Source: Prorocentrum cordatum | Taxonomy: Eukaryota > Sar > Dinophyceae > Prorocentrales > Prorocentraceae | Assembly: GCA_963575745.1 (NCBI GenBank) | Contig: CAUYUJ010016301.1 | Span: forward strand, 15,001 to 79,000 | DNA length: 64,000 nucleotides | Direction of reading: 5' to 3' | Shown: piece by piece, positions 10,488 through 21,900 of the stretch | Layout of the letters: every line of letters begins with the position of its first letter | How positions within the stretch are numbered: the first letter of the stretch is position 1 | The notes under the pieces: generated by a model | Seen by the model: only the letters and a program-made list of their open reading frames with translations | What the model was told of the DNA's origin: nothing | Databases searched by the model: none | Translations under genes and position numbers: made by a program

Positions 10488-10651
10488 GCAAGAGTGACCC
10501 CGGGTGAGAGCGACCTTTGGTGCGCGGATGACAAGGGCGCGAGGTGGCCACATCCGAGCGCGCAAGCAGCCGCTGTCGCATCGCGCTCAGCAGTCGGGGG
10601 GGGCCCGATGAGCCCGCACCAAAGGTCACTCCGGCGAAGGGTCACGCTTAC
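10488..10651. mobile_element. MITE-like element with ~40-bp inverted ends
   Basis: The left arm (gagtgacc...gacctttggtgcgcgg) and the right arm (10612-10651) are imperfect inverted copies over about 40 bp. The interior (tggtgcgcgg ... gctgctaccgcatcgc-like) recurs at 43482-43597. Non-coding. Confidence 0.6.
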
Positions 10652-11544
10652 GTGTAGGCGACAGTAGGAGACCGATCTCAGCGTCTTCGAGGTTGCAAAC
10701 TGATGCTTCCGACCCTGCCCGACTAATGTGCAGAGAGTTCTGTGGCTGCTGGCCTCCAGCGATGCGGGGGGGTAGGGCCCTGCCTCGTCGCGCCGCCGCG
10801 CCTGGGGCGATCTGCTGCGACAGCGGACCCAGACTCGAGACTTCCGTTTGCAGCCCCTGGCGATCATGGGCGTGGCCTGGGGGGGGGGGGGGGCGACGTG
10901 ACCAGGGGGGGGAGGTTGGTGCATGTGAAAGCTCTTAGGCCGCAGATGAGAAGACATGAACATGAAGAGCGTTCAAGTGGTGCTGGACGCGCCCAACTGG
11001 TGCTGCAAACACTCGAATGAATGTGTAATCCAATGCGCTTGGTAAGTTGCTTGGTTGGCGCCCAGAGTTCTACATCGCACATGTGGGATTACACCTATAC
11101 TCAGTCATGTATAGTGGACCCCGCCGTCGACATGTTCATGACTAGTTTAGGACATGCTATCGGACTTCATGCTTTGAATACGGAAGATGTGATTATCATG
11201 CTTGTCGCTTCGAAAGGAATGCAAATGGAACACAAAGAAGGAACATGGGAAGGGAACGTTCCTTTTTAGCGGAAGCGCCGCTTTCCGTTCCCAGGTTTGG
11301 GCGGGGGGTGCACGGGCACGTACGCACGTGTATATATGTGGAAGTACTAGAACCACCCGCGCTTCGCGCGCGCGCTCTGGTTCTAGCAAGCCCTGGCCCT
11401 CCACAGACGTACAGCAGCGTATACGTACAGATGTGTATATTTATGTTATATAGATGTACACATATCTATAATATATATATATACATCTATATATGTACAG
11501 ACATATATTATACTCGTACGACCCCGCACAAGCATTGAGTACAG
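10652..11544. other. no gene seen; small palindromes
   Basis: Non-coding. It contains a 72-bp unit bounded by gtgtaatcc...ggattacac (11023-11094), a 40-bp unit bounded by ctagaacca...tggttctag (11347-11386), and an AT-rich tatata stretch (11425-11515). These look like small inverted-repeat insertions. Confidence 0.5.
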
Positions 11545-11950
11545 CTTGAAGAAACGATGTCTCAGGCGAGGCGCTGGTTTCAGCACCCCTACGTGGGGAG
11601 CCGCCATGTCTGTATCTCACTTGCCCGTTCGCGCTCAGAGTGTGGGGATGTCTCAGGCGGTTCGCCTGTTTCAGCCCCCAGATATCTCTCTTTGGGTTGT
11701 CCAATGCTAACCGCGATATAGCAGGCGTGGCATCTGGGCAGGCCAAGGGGGGCGCCAGGGATCACGACACCCCAAGACTCGGGCCCAGATCGTGGGGATA
11801 TCTCAAGCGGTTTGCATGGTTCGTCCCCCAGCCGTCTTTGGTTGTCCAATGCCCACCGCGATACAGCAGGCGTGGAAGTTGGGCCCTGCAAAAAAGAGCC
11901 GCCAGGGTTGAAGGCACTTCATTCTTCACGTCCGGATGTCTCGAGCGGTT
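11545..11950. repeat. ~150-bp tandem repeat
   Basis: A unit beginning gtggggatgtctcaggcggt and containing ttgtccaatgcccaccgcga, then cagcaggcgtgg, occurs at 11640 and 11793. Partial starts occur at 11555 and 11930, and further decayed starts (gaggatgtctcgagcg) at 12174. Confidence 0.75.
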
Positions 11951-12160
11951 TGCCTGTTTGGTGGCTCGCGTGTGTGTGTGTGTGTGTGTGCGTGTGTGTG
12001 TGTGTGTGTGCGTGTGTGCGTGTGTGTGTGTGCGTGTGTGTGCGTGTGTGTGTTGTGTGTTGTGTGTTGTGTGTTGTGTGTGTGTGTTGTGTGTGTGTGT
12101 TGTGTGTGTGTGTGTGCGTGTGCGTGTGCCTGTGTGTGCGCGTGTGTGTGTGTGTGTTTC
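11951..12160. repeat. (GT)n microsatellite
   Basis: About 210 bp of GT repeats with GC and TT interruptions. Confidence 0.95.
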
Positions 12161-12454
12161 GGAGCAGATTGTGAGGATGTCTCGAGCGAGGCGCTGTTTT
12201 CATGGCAACGCGCGAGGATGTGCGAGGCACTGGCAGGAGGAGAAGGAAGAATAAGAGGAAGAAGGGGAGGACGAGAAATACGGAAGAGGAGGGGAATGAT
12301 GACGGACAAGAGGAGGGAAGGGAAGGAGGATGTGCGACCAGGCTAATTGAAAAAGTGTGCCGAACGAGGCGCATGTTCCAGCACCCCAAAGGGGAGCCGA
12401 TTGAGAAGTTTTACTGAAACGCCTCCGCCTCACCTCCCTCTCTTCCCCCTCTTC

Positions 12455-12870
12455 TCTTTCATTCATTCATTCATTCATTCATTCATTCATTCATTTATTC
12501 ATTCACGCACACACACACACACCCAGACTCTGTCGCACTCAGGCTCGCCCACCTTAAGGCGCAATCATATTCAGACTTGCCCACACTTCGATTCGCACAC
12601 TGGCCCATTCATATTCAGAATCACTCGCACTCAGACTCACACTCAGACTCACGCACGCTCAGATCCATTATGCCGATCTTCGTTCAACATCACAGACCTC
12701 GCTCACACTCAGACTCACCCAGACTCAGACCCACTCGCACCCAAACGCGCTCGTTTACACACACTTAGACCCACTCGGATTCAGGCTCACTCGCATTCAG
12801 ATTCGCTCATTCTCAGACTCACTCGTGTTCGCACTTGCGACCCACTCGCACTTAGAATTGCAGGGTGCGG
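12455..12870. repeat. (CATT)n then degenerate (CACTCAGACT)n
   Basis: Roughly 50 bp of cattcattcatt are followed by a short CA run and about 350 bp of a loose 10-12-bp repeat of the type cactcagactcac. The resulting Thr/His/Ser reading frames are not considered genes. Confidence 0.8.
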
Positions 12871-13299
12871 GGGTGTCTCGAGCAAACGATTCTCTCTCAC
12901 ACAAACGCTCATTGACATGTACCCGCAGAGAGAGACGTGCGAGAAACATACAGATACGGGGATCTCCGCGTCGAGTGCGTGACAACAGGTATCCACGTCG
13001 GCCCTTTCAGAAACCCCTCTGGCCTGAGGTGGGCCCATCCAAACTATGAAGCGGCTGGCCGACTCGGGCGCATCCCCCGAGCGCGCGGCGGTTCGCGAAG
13101 GGGCGGGCGACCGGAACAGAACAGCGTCACCACGGATTCCCGACGCATCGTGGCCAGAGATACGGGAGTGTGGCACAGCCGGGGCGCGGGGGGGGCCCCG
13201 CCGACTCCCGGACATCGCTTCCGCGGCAAGGGGCGCGGTGGGCTGCAGAATTGTGACCTTCCGTTCGCCCCGGAAGCAGCTGCGAGGGCCCGCCGCCGC

Positions 13300-13412
13300 C
13301 GACAACGGTGGCCGACGGCGACGACGACGACGACGACGACGGACGACGACGGACGACGACGGACGACGACGGACGACGATGGACGAAGAAGAGGACGACG
13401 ACGACGACGCGC
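13300..13412. repeat. (GAC)n microsatellite
   Basis: acgacgacgacg tract with regularly spaced ggacgacgac blocks. Confidence 0.9.
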
Positions 13413-14000
13413 GGATGCGGCACTCGAGCATTCCATCAAATCCGCGTCGGTTGCACGCACGATTCCCCACGCGTCGCCGGGCTGGCGGGGGCGAGGCGGG
13501 AAAATGATAATCACGGCCCGGCGCCGTGCATTCCGCAAGCGCCGAATTCCCCAGCGGTTCCCTTCGTTGGGGGCGGGGGTGTGCCGAAAACAACATCAAT
13601 ACATTTCCCCGCGGGGCGCGCCGCCCAACCGGTGGGGGAGGTTGATAAACTCAAGACGGATTTCCAGGAGACTTGGCTGATCAGGAGTTGGGGGACGTCT
13701 ACCCAGACACCCTTCTTATGATATCCCCAAGGAATAATCACGACGGGAGGTGTTCTGCCAGTTTTCGGCCTCCTGGGGCTCCTTGATGTCGAGTTCCGCC
13801 ATACTTTTGCTGTCCGTGGTTCCGCCAAACTTTTGCGACAAATATCCGCTGTATTTTTCCGGGGCTGACATTTCCGCCCTACTTGTTCGCATCGTTTGTG
13901 GTGCATTTTCGGCACGATCTTACGGTTAGCGTTTTGCGGCGGCGGCGGCCCCTGCGACACGCTACGCGGAAGTCGAAGAATCAACCAAAGTACGGCGGAC
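13413..14000. other. no gene seen
   Basis: Non-coding on inspection. A short internal duplication is visible at 13795-13840 (ttccgccatacttttgc / ttccgccaaacttttgc). Confidence 0.4.
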
Positions 14001-14120
14001 CTGCGGAGGCGGAGGCGGAGGCGGAGGAGGAGGAGGAGGAGGAGGGGGAGGAGGAGAAGGAGGAGGAAGAGGAGGAGGAGGAGGAGGAAGAGGAGGAGGA
14101 GGCGGAGGAAGAGGAGGAGC
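14000..14120. repeat. (GAG)n microsatellite
   Basis: Purine-rich GAG/GGA repeats giving poly-Glu or poly-Pro frames. Confidence 0.9.
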
Positions 14121-14649
14121 CAGGGCCGTCAGGAAGAAGAAAGGGAGGAAGGCCTGGCCGCACATGGCCCCGGAGAAGTCGGGGAGGTGCTGCGGGAAGG
14201 CGGTGCCCTGGGCCGCGGCCGCGCGCGCGCGGACGCACGCGAGCGGGCGGATGCGGAGGCGGATGCGGGCGGCAGACGGCGCCACACCTCGGGGCCTACC
14301 TCCACTGCTGGGTGAGCCTTCCACGGGCTGTGGACCTTCACGGCCGTGTACCCCTGCTTCGAGCTGAGAGGCTTGCACGCTGAGAGGATGGACTTCGCTC
14401 CCAAGGGTTTTCTCAAGCAGCAGCCCAGGTCCAGATATACGAACTATCCGCGAAGAAAGGGGCTCCAAGAAAACGCCAAGGGTCCAGTCCAGATTGTTGA
14501 TTTTCTTGAACGAGATCTGGAGCTCATGACAGTTTATGATTGATCTTAAGATGTCTCAAGGCGTGTCATCCGCCACCGTGCCGCTCGGTACGGAGGAGTG
14601 GGCGTGTCCTCAGGTCCTTTGCCGAATCCTCTGAGCCTCAATCCTCCTG

Positions 14650-15090
14650 AGGAGAGTCTTTAAGGGGCCTGGGGCCCCAAATTGCCACATCTTCTTGGGC
14701 TTGTCGCGGTTCCTTGCGGCTTGTCGCGTGCCCAAGAGGGCTCCAAGACGGGCCCAAAGAGCCCCGAGAGACCCCAAGATGGTCCAAGAGTGCTCCGAGT
14801 CGCCGAAAAATCGCTCGGAGACGCCCGAGACGGCCCCAAGACGGCCCCAGAGGCCTCCCAAGGCACCCCCCGAGGCCTCAAGGGGCATCCCAAGAGGGCC
14901 CGGAGAGGCCCCAACCGCTGATGCTCCCCGAGTCCGGCAGGCGAGCAGCGGGCCCTGGAGGAGGACTGGCCGCCGCCTGCGGGCCCCTGGGGGCTGTCGG
15001 CCAAGACGTCCAGGAGCCAGAGCCGGTCCCGGGGAGACCCCCGGGGCCAGAGGCCCGCGCAACTCGAGAGGAGCTTGCCGTCGTGGCGAC
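14650..15090. repeat. quasi-periodic CCAAGA(T/G)GG sequence
   Basis: The motif CCCCAAGANGG recurs every ~12-18 bp in a degenerate way. Related stretches occur at 28425-28520, 31410-31760, 33565-33640 and 34520-34580. It looks like an old, strongly decayed short tandem repeat; no coding signal. Confidence 0.6.
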
Positions 15091-15254
15091 GCGTCCCGCC
15101 ATGACTGACCGTCGGGCCTGCAGGGCAGGAGAGCACCGCTCAAGAGCATGGGGCCCTCCACAAAGCGAAGAGTGCCACGGGAGGATTACCCGCGAGCTCG
15201 GAGATGATGGTAAGATGAAGGCTGGGCCGAGGACATAACAGAACAGCCTCCTTC

Positions 15255-15410
15255 AAAAACCATGAGACCCTCAGCCAGCCAACACACCCCATAAGACCCC
15301 CTGCGAGGGTACCCTCCCCCAGGATTCATGAGAGCATACGACAGACACGAAGAACGCTAGTGCACCCTCCCCGAGCCGATCTCGATCTTACACCTCTGTC
15401 CGACCGTACT
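15255..15410. repeat. dispersed repeat R1, copy 1
   Basis: Shares gagaccctc.gccagccaa and, about 100 bp on, gatctcgatcttacacctc followed by gtccgaccgta, with copies at 32935-33050 and 43300-43365. Possibly a SINE or MITE fragment. Confidence 0.6.
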
Positions 15411-16228
15411 GCGCATGCGCCGCTTCCGTTTCGTTTTGCACGCGGTTGCATGCGCATCGTGGTTAGTCGGTTTGGCTCAGAGCCCCGAGGAGGGCGAAAC
15501 GTTAGCCCGGTGCGGCGAGCTCTCGCTGTGAAATTCAGTTTCCCGCAATGTATTAGCAGTCAGCCGACTGTCCGAGCTCTCGCTGCGAAGCCGCTTGCCA
15601 AATTCTGGTCGCGGACAGCGGGGGCAAGTGCTGGCATGCCTGTTGGACGGCTTCTGCACGGATTTGCTCAGGGATGGCGCAGCCTGATCACGGCCGGAGT
15701 GGGACACCGACCTGCTGGACCTCCCCCTGAGGGGCGACCCTTGGGGGGTCTGGCATAAGGAGGGAACCATCGACCTAGAATCGGCGATACGTCGCCGATA
15801 GTTCGGCAAAAGGCCTCCGATGGCAAATCCGCCTCTTCCTGGGCAGCTTGGGGCCATCGGGCCCCTGCCGGCGATCAATGGGCGTTTGGGGGTCGATGCG
15901 TCCCCCCCGTTGTGCCCATCCCCACCCTGGCGCTGCCCCATGGTTTTCGGGCCATGACTCGGCTCTCGGGCGGCCGCTCGGGACGATCCGGGCACCACCG
16001 GGAACGCTCTCGGCGAGGGGCAGCCGCTGGAGCGCATCCCGAAGCTGGAACACCGCCGAGGGCCGACGAAGACACTCGAGAACCTCGGACCTCGAACCCT
16101 CAGACCTTGGCGCTCAAACCTCGAGCCTCCCCCCCCCCCCGATCGTTGCCCCTGAGGCAGGGCGGCACGAACGCAGCACGCCTGGCAACACCCGCTGCCC
16201 ATGCTTCAGCACGATACGGGCGCACGAT
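15411..16228. other. no gene seen
   Basis: GC-rich, with several overlapping open frames that show no recognisable domain. It lies downstream of the methyltransferase stop. Confidence 0.4.
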
Positions 16229-16320
16229 TAGGGGGCCACATGCAAACCCTACCCCTACCACCCACGATTTTCTGAGGGGGAGGGTGGGGGGCAGGGGTAG
16301 GGTTCGCGTGTGGCCCCCTA
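16229..16320. mobile_element. 92-bp MITE with 31-bp inverted repeats and 5-bp target duplication
   Basis: The ends are TAGGGGGCCACAYGCRAACC and continue CTACCCCTRCC, 31 bp with three mismatches between arms. Both sides carry ACGAT (16224-16228 and 16321-16325), a clean target-site duplication, so this is a transposition product of a cut-and-paste type element. It has no coding capacity. Confidence 0.9.
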
Positions 16321-16601
16321 ACGATACAGATGCAAGGGCCTTGGAAGGCCATGCCAGCACTTTGCGAGCGGGGCGCGGCCAGCGAAAGCGGCCCAGGGTG
16401 GGCCGAAGGGGAAAGAGGATGCAAAGCTCACCTCGGGAAGTCGCTCTTCCTGACCGGTGCGGGTTGACTCTCTGCCTGGCCCCCCCCCCACCGTCCGTTG
16501 CCCTGAAGCATGGCGGCAAGAACGCCGCACGCCCGGCACCACCCGCGGCCTTTTTCGGGGGGGTGCTCTCTGCGCCCCGCGGCCGCGGCGGCCGCAGCCC
16601 C

Positions 16602-16686
16602 CTACCGCCGCTCCATGGTCGCGCAGAAGAAGCCGTCCATGCCCCGGCTCTGCGGCAGCGCGTGCAGCGGCGGCCGGCTCAGGTAC
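16602..16686 (-). CDS. RsmB/NSUN-type RNA m5C methyltransferase, exon 4 (last)
   Basis: An 85-nt exon that ends with TAG at 16602-16604. It supplies the C-terminal strand of the family: LHALPQSRGMDGFF is the typical closing motif (LP..xGxDGFF) of RsmB-like methyltransferases. Joined to exon 3 after GGG CT, the codon is completed by G and the chain reads FGLYLSRPPLHALP without a break. The intron (16687-21187, 4.5 kb) begins GT and ends AG. The last residues are CATMERR. Confidence 0.92.
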
Positions 16687-16751
16687 CTCCAGCAGGACGA
16701 GGCCAGGGCGAGGACAACTTCGGGTGAGGATGAATCGGGAGTCTCTGAAGG

Positions 16752-16960
16752 TGAGCGTTTTCTTATTCGGCGTTGCGACATTGGGCGGAAGGGGAGGGGG
16801 AGGGGTCTGGCTCCAGACCTTTGCTTACTGCGATTCTTTGCAGGGGTGCGTCCTAGGGGAGAGACTCCACCTGCTCGACATAGGCGCCAAAAACAGCCAA
16901 GATCTACTCCAGGGGGGGGCAGGGGGGGGGGAGGGCGAGGGCCCGCGCCAATCGGCAAAA
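16752..16960. repeat. dispersed repeat R2, copy 1
   Basis: About 210 bp resembling 27497-27710: both start gagcgttttctt, contain a gggcggaagggg G-rich stretch and cagccaagatctactccagg, and end gcccgcgcc.atcggcaaa. Copy 1 lies in the methyltransferase intron 3 side and copy 2 in intron 2. Confidence 0.75.
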
Positions 16961-17990
16961 CAATGAACGAGAAAACGAACACAAATCTGGCGGCTCTGGG
17001 AAATGTCTCGTCAGGTAGGTCGTCGTCCAACGTTCCTCCTCCGACTTGGCTCAGCAGCCCGGCCGCCGAAAGGGGGGCAGGCCCCGGCAGGCGTGGGCGT
17101 CAGAGTGGCGTAAACACGCGCAGCATACTTGTCGTGATGTCGGTTGTCACATGAGTAGTGTGGGCGCCTTGACAACCAGAGGCCTGGAGAGCGGCAGTGC
17201 GCAAGTGTACTGTCGAGCGCACGCTCGCGCCATTGCTCGCGTGCCTATGGACACGCGGCTTCCTAGACCCCCCTCGCGCTGCGAGCACAGTCACGGCCGG
17301 GAGCTCTTCGCTGCTTGTGTCGGCCTCCCGGGTGCCCTCGCCGGTCCCCGGGGCCGTCGAAAACCAGTGCTGCTGCAGAGCCCCTCGGCCTGAGCGTCCC
17401 GTCCACTCGTGGGTGGAACCGTGATGGAACCAATTTTTCGGCCGCAGCTTTCAGCAGCAGGCGTCCAGATGCTTGCCACGAGGTGCGAAGGCGCCCCGTG
17501 GTGGTTCAGACAGCTTGCGTGCCGCTGGCGATGCGATGCGACGAAAAACCGGTGCCGGGGAAGGGGTCCAGACCTCTGGGGGTCGCCGTCGTGAACAGAT
17601 ACGACGTCGGGGGAGTCTGGGTCCCTCCATCGGCGGCGGGCGAGGGGGGGGGAAGTGCGAAAGAGAAGGCCTTCTCAGAAGGCAGCGGGGCTTCTCAGAA
17701 GCCCTCGCGCCTTCTGACAGGTCTTCTGCGTCTTCGGGGGAGGCTCAGACAATTTCCCCGGAGGCCGGGTGACTTCCGAGCTTTCTGCGAAGGCGGCCTG
17801 CCCCTCTTCTCACTTTCCCCCCCTCGCTCGCCGCCGACTCCAGGCCGAGGCCCCCTCGCGACGTGAAGGCGTGTGCGGCCTCTTCGGCGACTCTCGGCCT
17901 CCAGCTTCCAACTCTTGGCTATCTGGGCCACTCCGGCGGAAAGTTGTGGGCTCTTTTCAGTCTCGGGGGGTTCTTGCCTGACTGCCTATA
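16961..17990. other. intron 3 of the methyltransferase, no further gene seen
   Basis: GC-rich intronic sequence. Open frames on both strands lack recognisable domains. Confidence 0.4.
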
Positions 17991-18129
17991 CCAGACCACC
18001 CCAACCCAACCCAAAGTTCCCAATTTCGGGCTTGGGGGGTGCGGACTCCATCTGTCTGTTTCCCCTGTTCCAGGATGCCCCCCCCACAGAGAATGGAAGG
18101 CACCTTGAAGCCTTCGGGTTAAGGTGGTA
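17991..18129. mobile_element. short inverted-repeat element, copy 2
   Basis: Starts ccagaccaccccaacccaac and ends gccttcgggttaaggtggta, the decayed inverse. It is directly followed by a hairpin containing GGATCCAAGGAATCCGCGCG (18168-18190) that also occurs in the 27721 element. Confidence 0.7.
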
Positions 18130-18309
18130 GAAGGAAAAACAAATAGCATAAATATAACCTTTTTGGCGCGGATCCAAGGAATCCGCGCGGAGCGCCAACA
18201 TTAGGGTAGCTTGGTGGGTAGTGATTAACCCTGTGCTCCCGATAATAATCCCCGGGGGATTCAAAAAAATCGGGGGTCTGGCGGGGATAATCAACGATTT
18301 TCCCGGCGA

Positions 18310-18339
18310 AGGTGATGATGATGATGGTGATGATGATGG

Positions 18340-18386
<47 letters not shown>
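18310..18386. repeat. (GAT)n microsatellite
   Basis: About 75 bp of GAT/ATG repeats inside intron 3 of the methyltransferase gene. Confidence 0.95.
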
Positions 18387-18529
18387 CTGGGCGCTCGTGT
18401 AGACTGACCTTGTAGAACTTGGCACACGACTGACTCGAGATATCTCGAGTCTCGTGGCTACAACTTGCCTCCGCAAGAAAGGCCCTTGGCGCTCCTGGCC
18501 AAGAAACCTCTCTTGCGCACGACCTCGTT

Positions 18530-18640
18530 CGCCGCACATTCGTGACTTGGGAAACTGAAATGGTGAGAACCCCATAGCCCTGCCACGCGCTCGTGATTGC
18601 GGAAGCTGAAATGGTGAGACCACCATTGCCATGCTCAGCG
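18530..18640. repeat. ~60-bp tandem duplication
   Basis: Two copies of a unit containing cgtga, then gaaactgaaatggtgagaac, followed by ccattgcc-like sequence. Confidence 0.6.
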
Positions 18641-19329
18641 TTTTTGATGCTGTTGCTAGTCAACATAAGATGGTAGCAACTTCGATTCACAACTTCCCCC
18701 GGTGAAAGTTCGGCATCCGCACCCCTCTCCACAATTAAATCCTATTGACACGGGAAAAAAGAGACTCAGGAGGGAAGAGGGGGGTACATTATTATCCGGG
18801 GCACAGGGTTACCAGGCACCAAGACCGTCAACAAAGCACCTTGGGATGAAAAACTGGCCCTTCTGAAGGAGTCCGGACCTCTGGGGGGCCCACGCGAATA
18901 AAATATCACGGCGTCGGAAATCTAGGGGGGAAGCGCCCAGGTGGGCCCAGGGTCTCCACCTTGGAGGTCAAGCCTCCGCTCCTGGAGGAGAGAATTCTTC
19001 AGGAGTGGAAGAGAATCGGGAACCGTCCTCTACATATATACACCGACGCTTTTTCTAGCCTTGCACTGACATGTGCACAGGAAAGCGGATTCTGGTGTAT
19101 ACGGGATCATGGTGTATACATGTTTCGGTGTTTCCCCGGGAAAGCGGGGAAAAAGCATACACCACACCACTCCGACGTCGTCCCCGATCCTCAAAAACTC
19201 CTGGGATTGACAAAAAGCCCGCCACTGGTATTACGCTCCAGTTTCCGAGAGAAGGGGTTCTGGAATGAGGGCTAACCCTGCAGTTTCGACATTCACAGAT
19301 GTTCGGGACGTTGGGCTCTGAGAGAGCAC
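18641..19329. other. intronic, no gene seen
   Basis: Nothing recognisable. A gtgtata-rich stretch lies at 19095-19120. Confidence 0.35.
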
Positions 19330-20600
19330 GGCGGAAGAGGAGGAGGAGGAGGAGGAGGAGGAGGAGGAGGTTCCGATGTTCGATCGTCGGAAGTTGCCCT
19401 GGAGCAGGACAGACAAAGAGCAAAGGGCAACGCAGGTGTTGCGGGGCGCAGCCGCTGCGAAGACGGATGGGCTGGCAGGGCGTTGTCCCAACCATTCGCT
19501 ACACGTCTCCCTTTGGCGAAGGCTCGCCCGCCACACGAAGTCGACATCGAACAGCTGTGCCACCTCCAACGAAGACGACGAGGCAGGAGGAGGGCTCTGA
19601 GGGCTCTGAGGGCTCTGGTTGGGGAAACCAAGAAGGACCGATACCTCTACTCCCCGGACCTCTCCTGGAGTGCGTTCTGACGAGGATTTCGACGCGAATC
19701 CAGCGATGACGACGAGGGCCGCCCAGGAGGCCCCAAAACGGGAAAACGGGCTGGGGGGCAGAGGTATGGGTACCTTCTCCTCGTCTGCCTGGTGGTGCTG
19801 GCTCCAACGGCGGGCCCCTGGCACCCCTCGGCCCTCAGCGCCGACGAAATCCGCCTATACGCCCTGGGGCCGAGGACGCCAAGAGGGCCTCAGTCTACGC
19901 TGGCCCCCTCGTCCTCCCAACCTGCGTCGGCTCCCTCGCGCCATGAGGAGGAGGAGGAGGAGGAGGAGGAGGAGGAGGAGGAGGAGGAGGAGGAGGAGGA
20001 GGACGAGGAGGAGGACGAGGAGGAGGAGGAGGAGGAGGAGGAGGAGGACGAGGACGAGGGAGGACGAGGAGGAGCAGGAGGAGGAGGAGGAGGAGGAGGA
20101 GGAGGAGGAATATGAGGAGGAGGAGGAGGAGGAGGAGGAGGAGGAGGAGGAGGACTTTCCCGGTCTCCGGAGGCCCCGTTCAGGCCCCGGGCCTGTCGAA
20201 AATCCATGTGGGGTGGAACGGCGGCCGGATGGCCGTCGGGACGGGCTTGCGCGCCGTTTGTCTGAGGACGAGGAGGCGGCGGAGGAGGAGGCGGAGGAGG
20301 CGGCGGAGGAGGAGGAGGCGGAGGAGGCGGGGCGGAGGAGGGAGGAGGAGGAGGAGGAGGAGGAGGGGAGGGTGGGAGAGGAGGAGGAGGGGGAGGTGGA
20401 GGAGGAGGGGGCGGAGGAGGAGGAGGAGGAGGAGGAGGAGGAGGAGGAGGAGGCGGCGGCAGAGGAGGAGGAGGCGGAGGAGGAGGAGGAGGTGGAAGAG
20501 GAGGAGGAGGAGGGGGAGGAGGTGGAGGAGGAGGGGGCGGAGGAGGAGGAGGAGGAGGAGGAGGAGGAGGAGGAGGAGGAGGAGGAGGAGGAGGAGCGCC
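19330..20600. repeat. three (GAG)n arrays
   Basis: Arrays at 19335-19370, 19940-20156 and 20270-20596. The 500-codon Glu-, Arg- or Ser-only frames here are repeat artefacts. They sit within intron 3 of the methyltransferase. Confidence 0.9.
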
Positions 20601-21170
20601 CAAGTGGACGACGCCGACGCCACCGGCAGACCCACAGAGGAGAGCCCTGGGTGTCCCGCACCCCGAGGCGACGGCGGCGCCGCCACGCGGCACACCCCAC
20701 GGCGTCAGCCCCCCCGCGGCTTGCGTGCCCTGGTGGCCGAATCGCCCGCCACGAGACGCGGGGAGAGCCCGGGAACGAACCGATACGTCGGATCGGCGAT
20801 CGAAACGAGTCGGATCGGCAGCAATCGGCAGCCGAGTCGGGAGGAGTCGAATCGGCAGAAGTCGACAGGCCAGTAGGCCTCCGTCGAGGAGTCGGCACCC
20901 AGATCGGACTCCGAAGCCGAATCGGCAGCGGAATCGGAGGCCGTCGAACTCGAATCGAATCGAAGCGGAGGAGACGAAAGAAGCCCTGGAGACGGAAGGC
21001 CGCGCGTCGGAACACACGGCGCGGCGTCAGACGAAGCACGGGAGGCGTCGGAGGACAGGATATCAAGCTCCGGGGTCCGCGGATGTCCTCGGCCCCCATC
21101 GCCACGGCCGGATCCGCCTCGAAATCCTCGCCAGGCTGCGGCCCAGGAGACGTCTGGGAGGGGCGGGTTG
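20601..21170. repeat. irregular (ATCGG/GTCGG) region
   Basis: From 20750 to 20980, GTCGG and ATCGG pentamers recur at short irregular intervals. A similar composition occurs at 44500-44710. No gene seen. Confidence 0.4.
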
Positions 21171-21187
21171 AGGCCGGCGGCGGGTAC

Positions 21188-21513
21188 AGCCCGAACTTCT
21201 CGCAGAAGAAGCGCACCTGCTGGGCGTTCTCCTCGTCCAGGACGCTGCAGGTCGCGTAGACGATCTTCCCGTCGTCCTTGACGTACTTCAGCGCCGCCTC
21301 GAAGATCTCCCTCTGCTGCGCGACCCAACGCCAGAGGCGGTCGTCGCTGTACGCCCACTTCATGTCGGGGTTCCTCCGGATCGCGCCCGACTGAGAGCAC
21401 GGCGCGTCAACGAGTACCCAGTCCATTTTCGCTCTCAGCTTGGGAAGCAGTGGGTGGGAGGGTGGCAGAATGGTGTAATTCGTGATGCCGGCCTTGCGCA
21501 TGCGCCTCCGCGA
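21188..21513 (-). CDS. RsmB/NSUN-type RNA m5C methyltransferase, exon 3 (catalytic core)
   Basis: 326 nt encoding the two catalytic motifs of the family: DWVLVDAPCSQSG (motif IV, Cys about residue 286) and KIVYATCSVLDEEN (motif VI, the nucleophilic Cys about residue 336). Between them is RRNPDMKW, typical of bacterial RsmB-like enzymes. The upstream RRRMRKAGITNY is the usual segment after motif II. The exon starts after an AG at 21514-21515 and ends in CT before a GT donor at 21187. Phases fit exons 2 and 4 exactly. Overall the enzyme should transfer a methyl group from S-adenosylmethionine to C5 of a cytosine in RNA. Confidence 0.95.
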
Positions 21514-21759
21514 CTCAAATCCGCACCTGTGCCAACGGCACGCAGTGGAGAGCATTGAGTTCCTTGACGCCCCTCGGCGCAGCGTACCAGGAAGCATTTA
21601 AGAACCCCCCCCCTCCGGCAAATCGATAACCCTTCCGCACCCTGGAAGCGTTACCTGGCACCAGGAGCCCTCCTCCTTCCTCTCCTCCCATCTCCCTTCC
21701 AAGTTCGTCCTCCTCCTCATCCTCCTCCTCTCCTCCACCCACGAACTTCCTCCTGCCCC

Positions 21760-21900
21760 CTCCTCCTCCTCCTCCCTCTCCTCCTCCTCCTCCTCCTCCT
21801 CCTCCTCCTCCTCCTCCTCCTCCTCCTCCTCCTCCTCCTCCTCCTCCTCCTCCTCCCGCGCCAAACGCTGGAGGAGGAGGAGGAGGTGGAGGAGGAGGCT
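21760..21900. repeat. (CTC)n then (GAG)n tract
   Basis: The microsatellite switches strand composition at about 21860. It separates exon 3 of the methyltransferase from the TCAG-rich island. Confidence 0.9.

Noticed and set aside
9111-10963. Very long open frames (400-500 codons) of Ser/Pro/Leu or Arg/Glu/Gly
   Set aside because: They exist because CTC/GAG repeats contain no stop codons; composition is that of the repeat and no domain is present.
15463-15483. Another leader-like string (TTTGGCTCA)
   Set aside because: Too many mismatches upstream and no gene or element start next to it.
19619-21597. 546- and 580-codon frames of Glu, Arg or Ser
   Set aside because: Artefacts of GAG arrays. 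Only the segment 21188-21513 on the minus strand is genuine coding sequence (methyltransferase exon 3).
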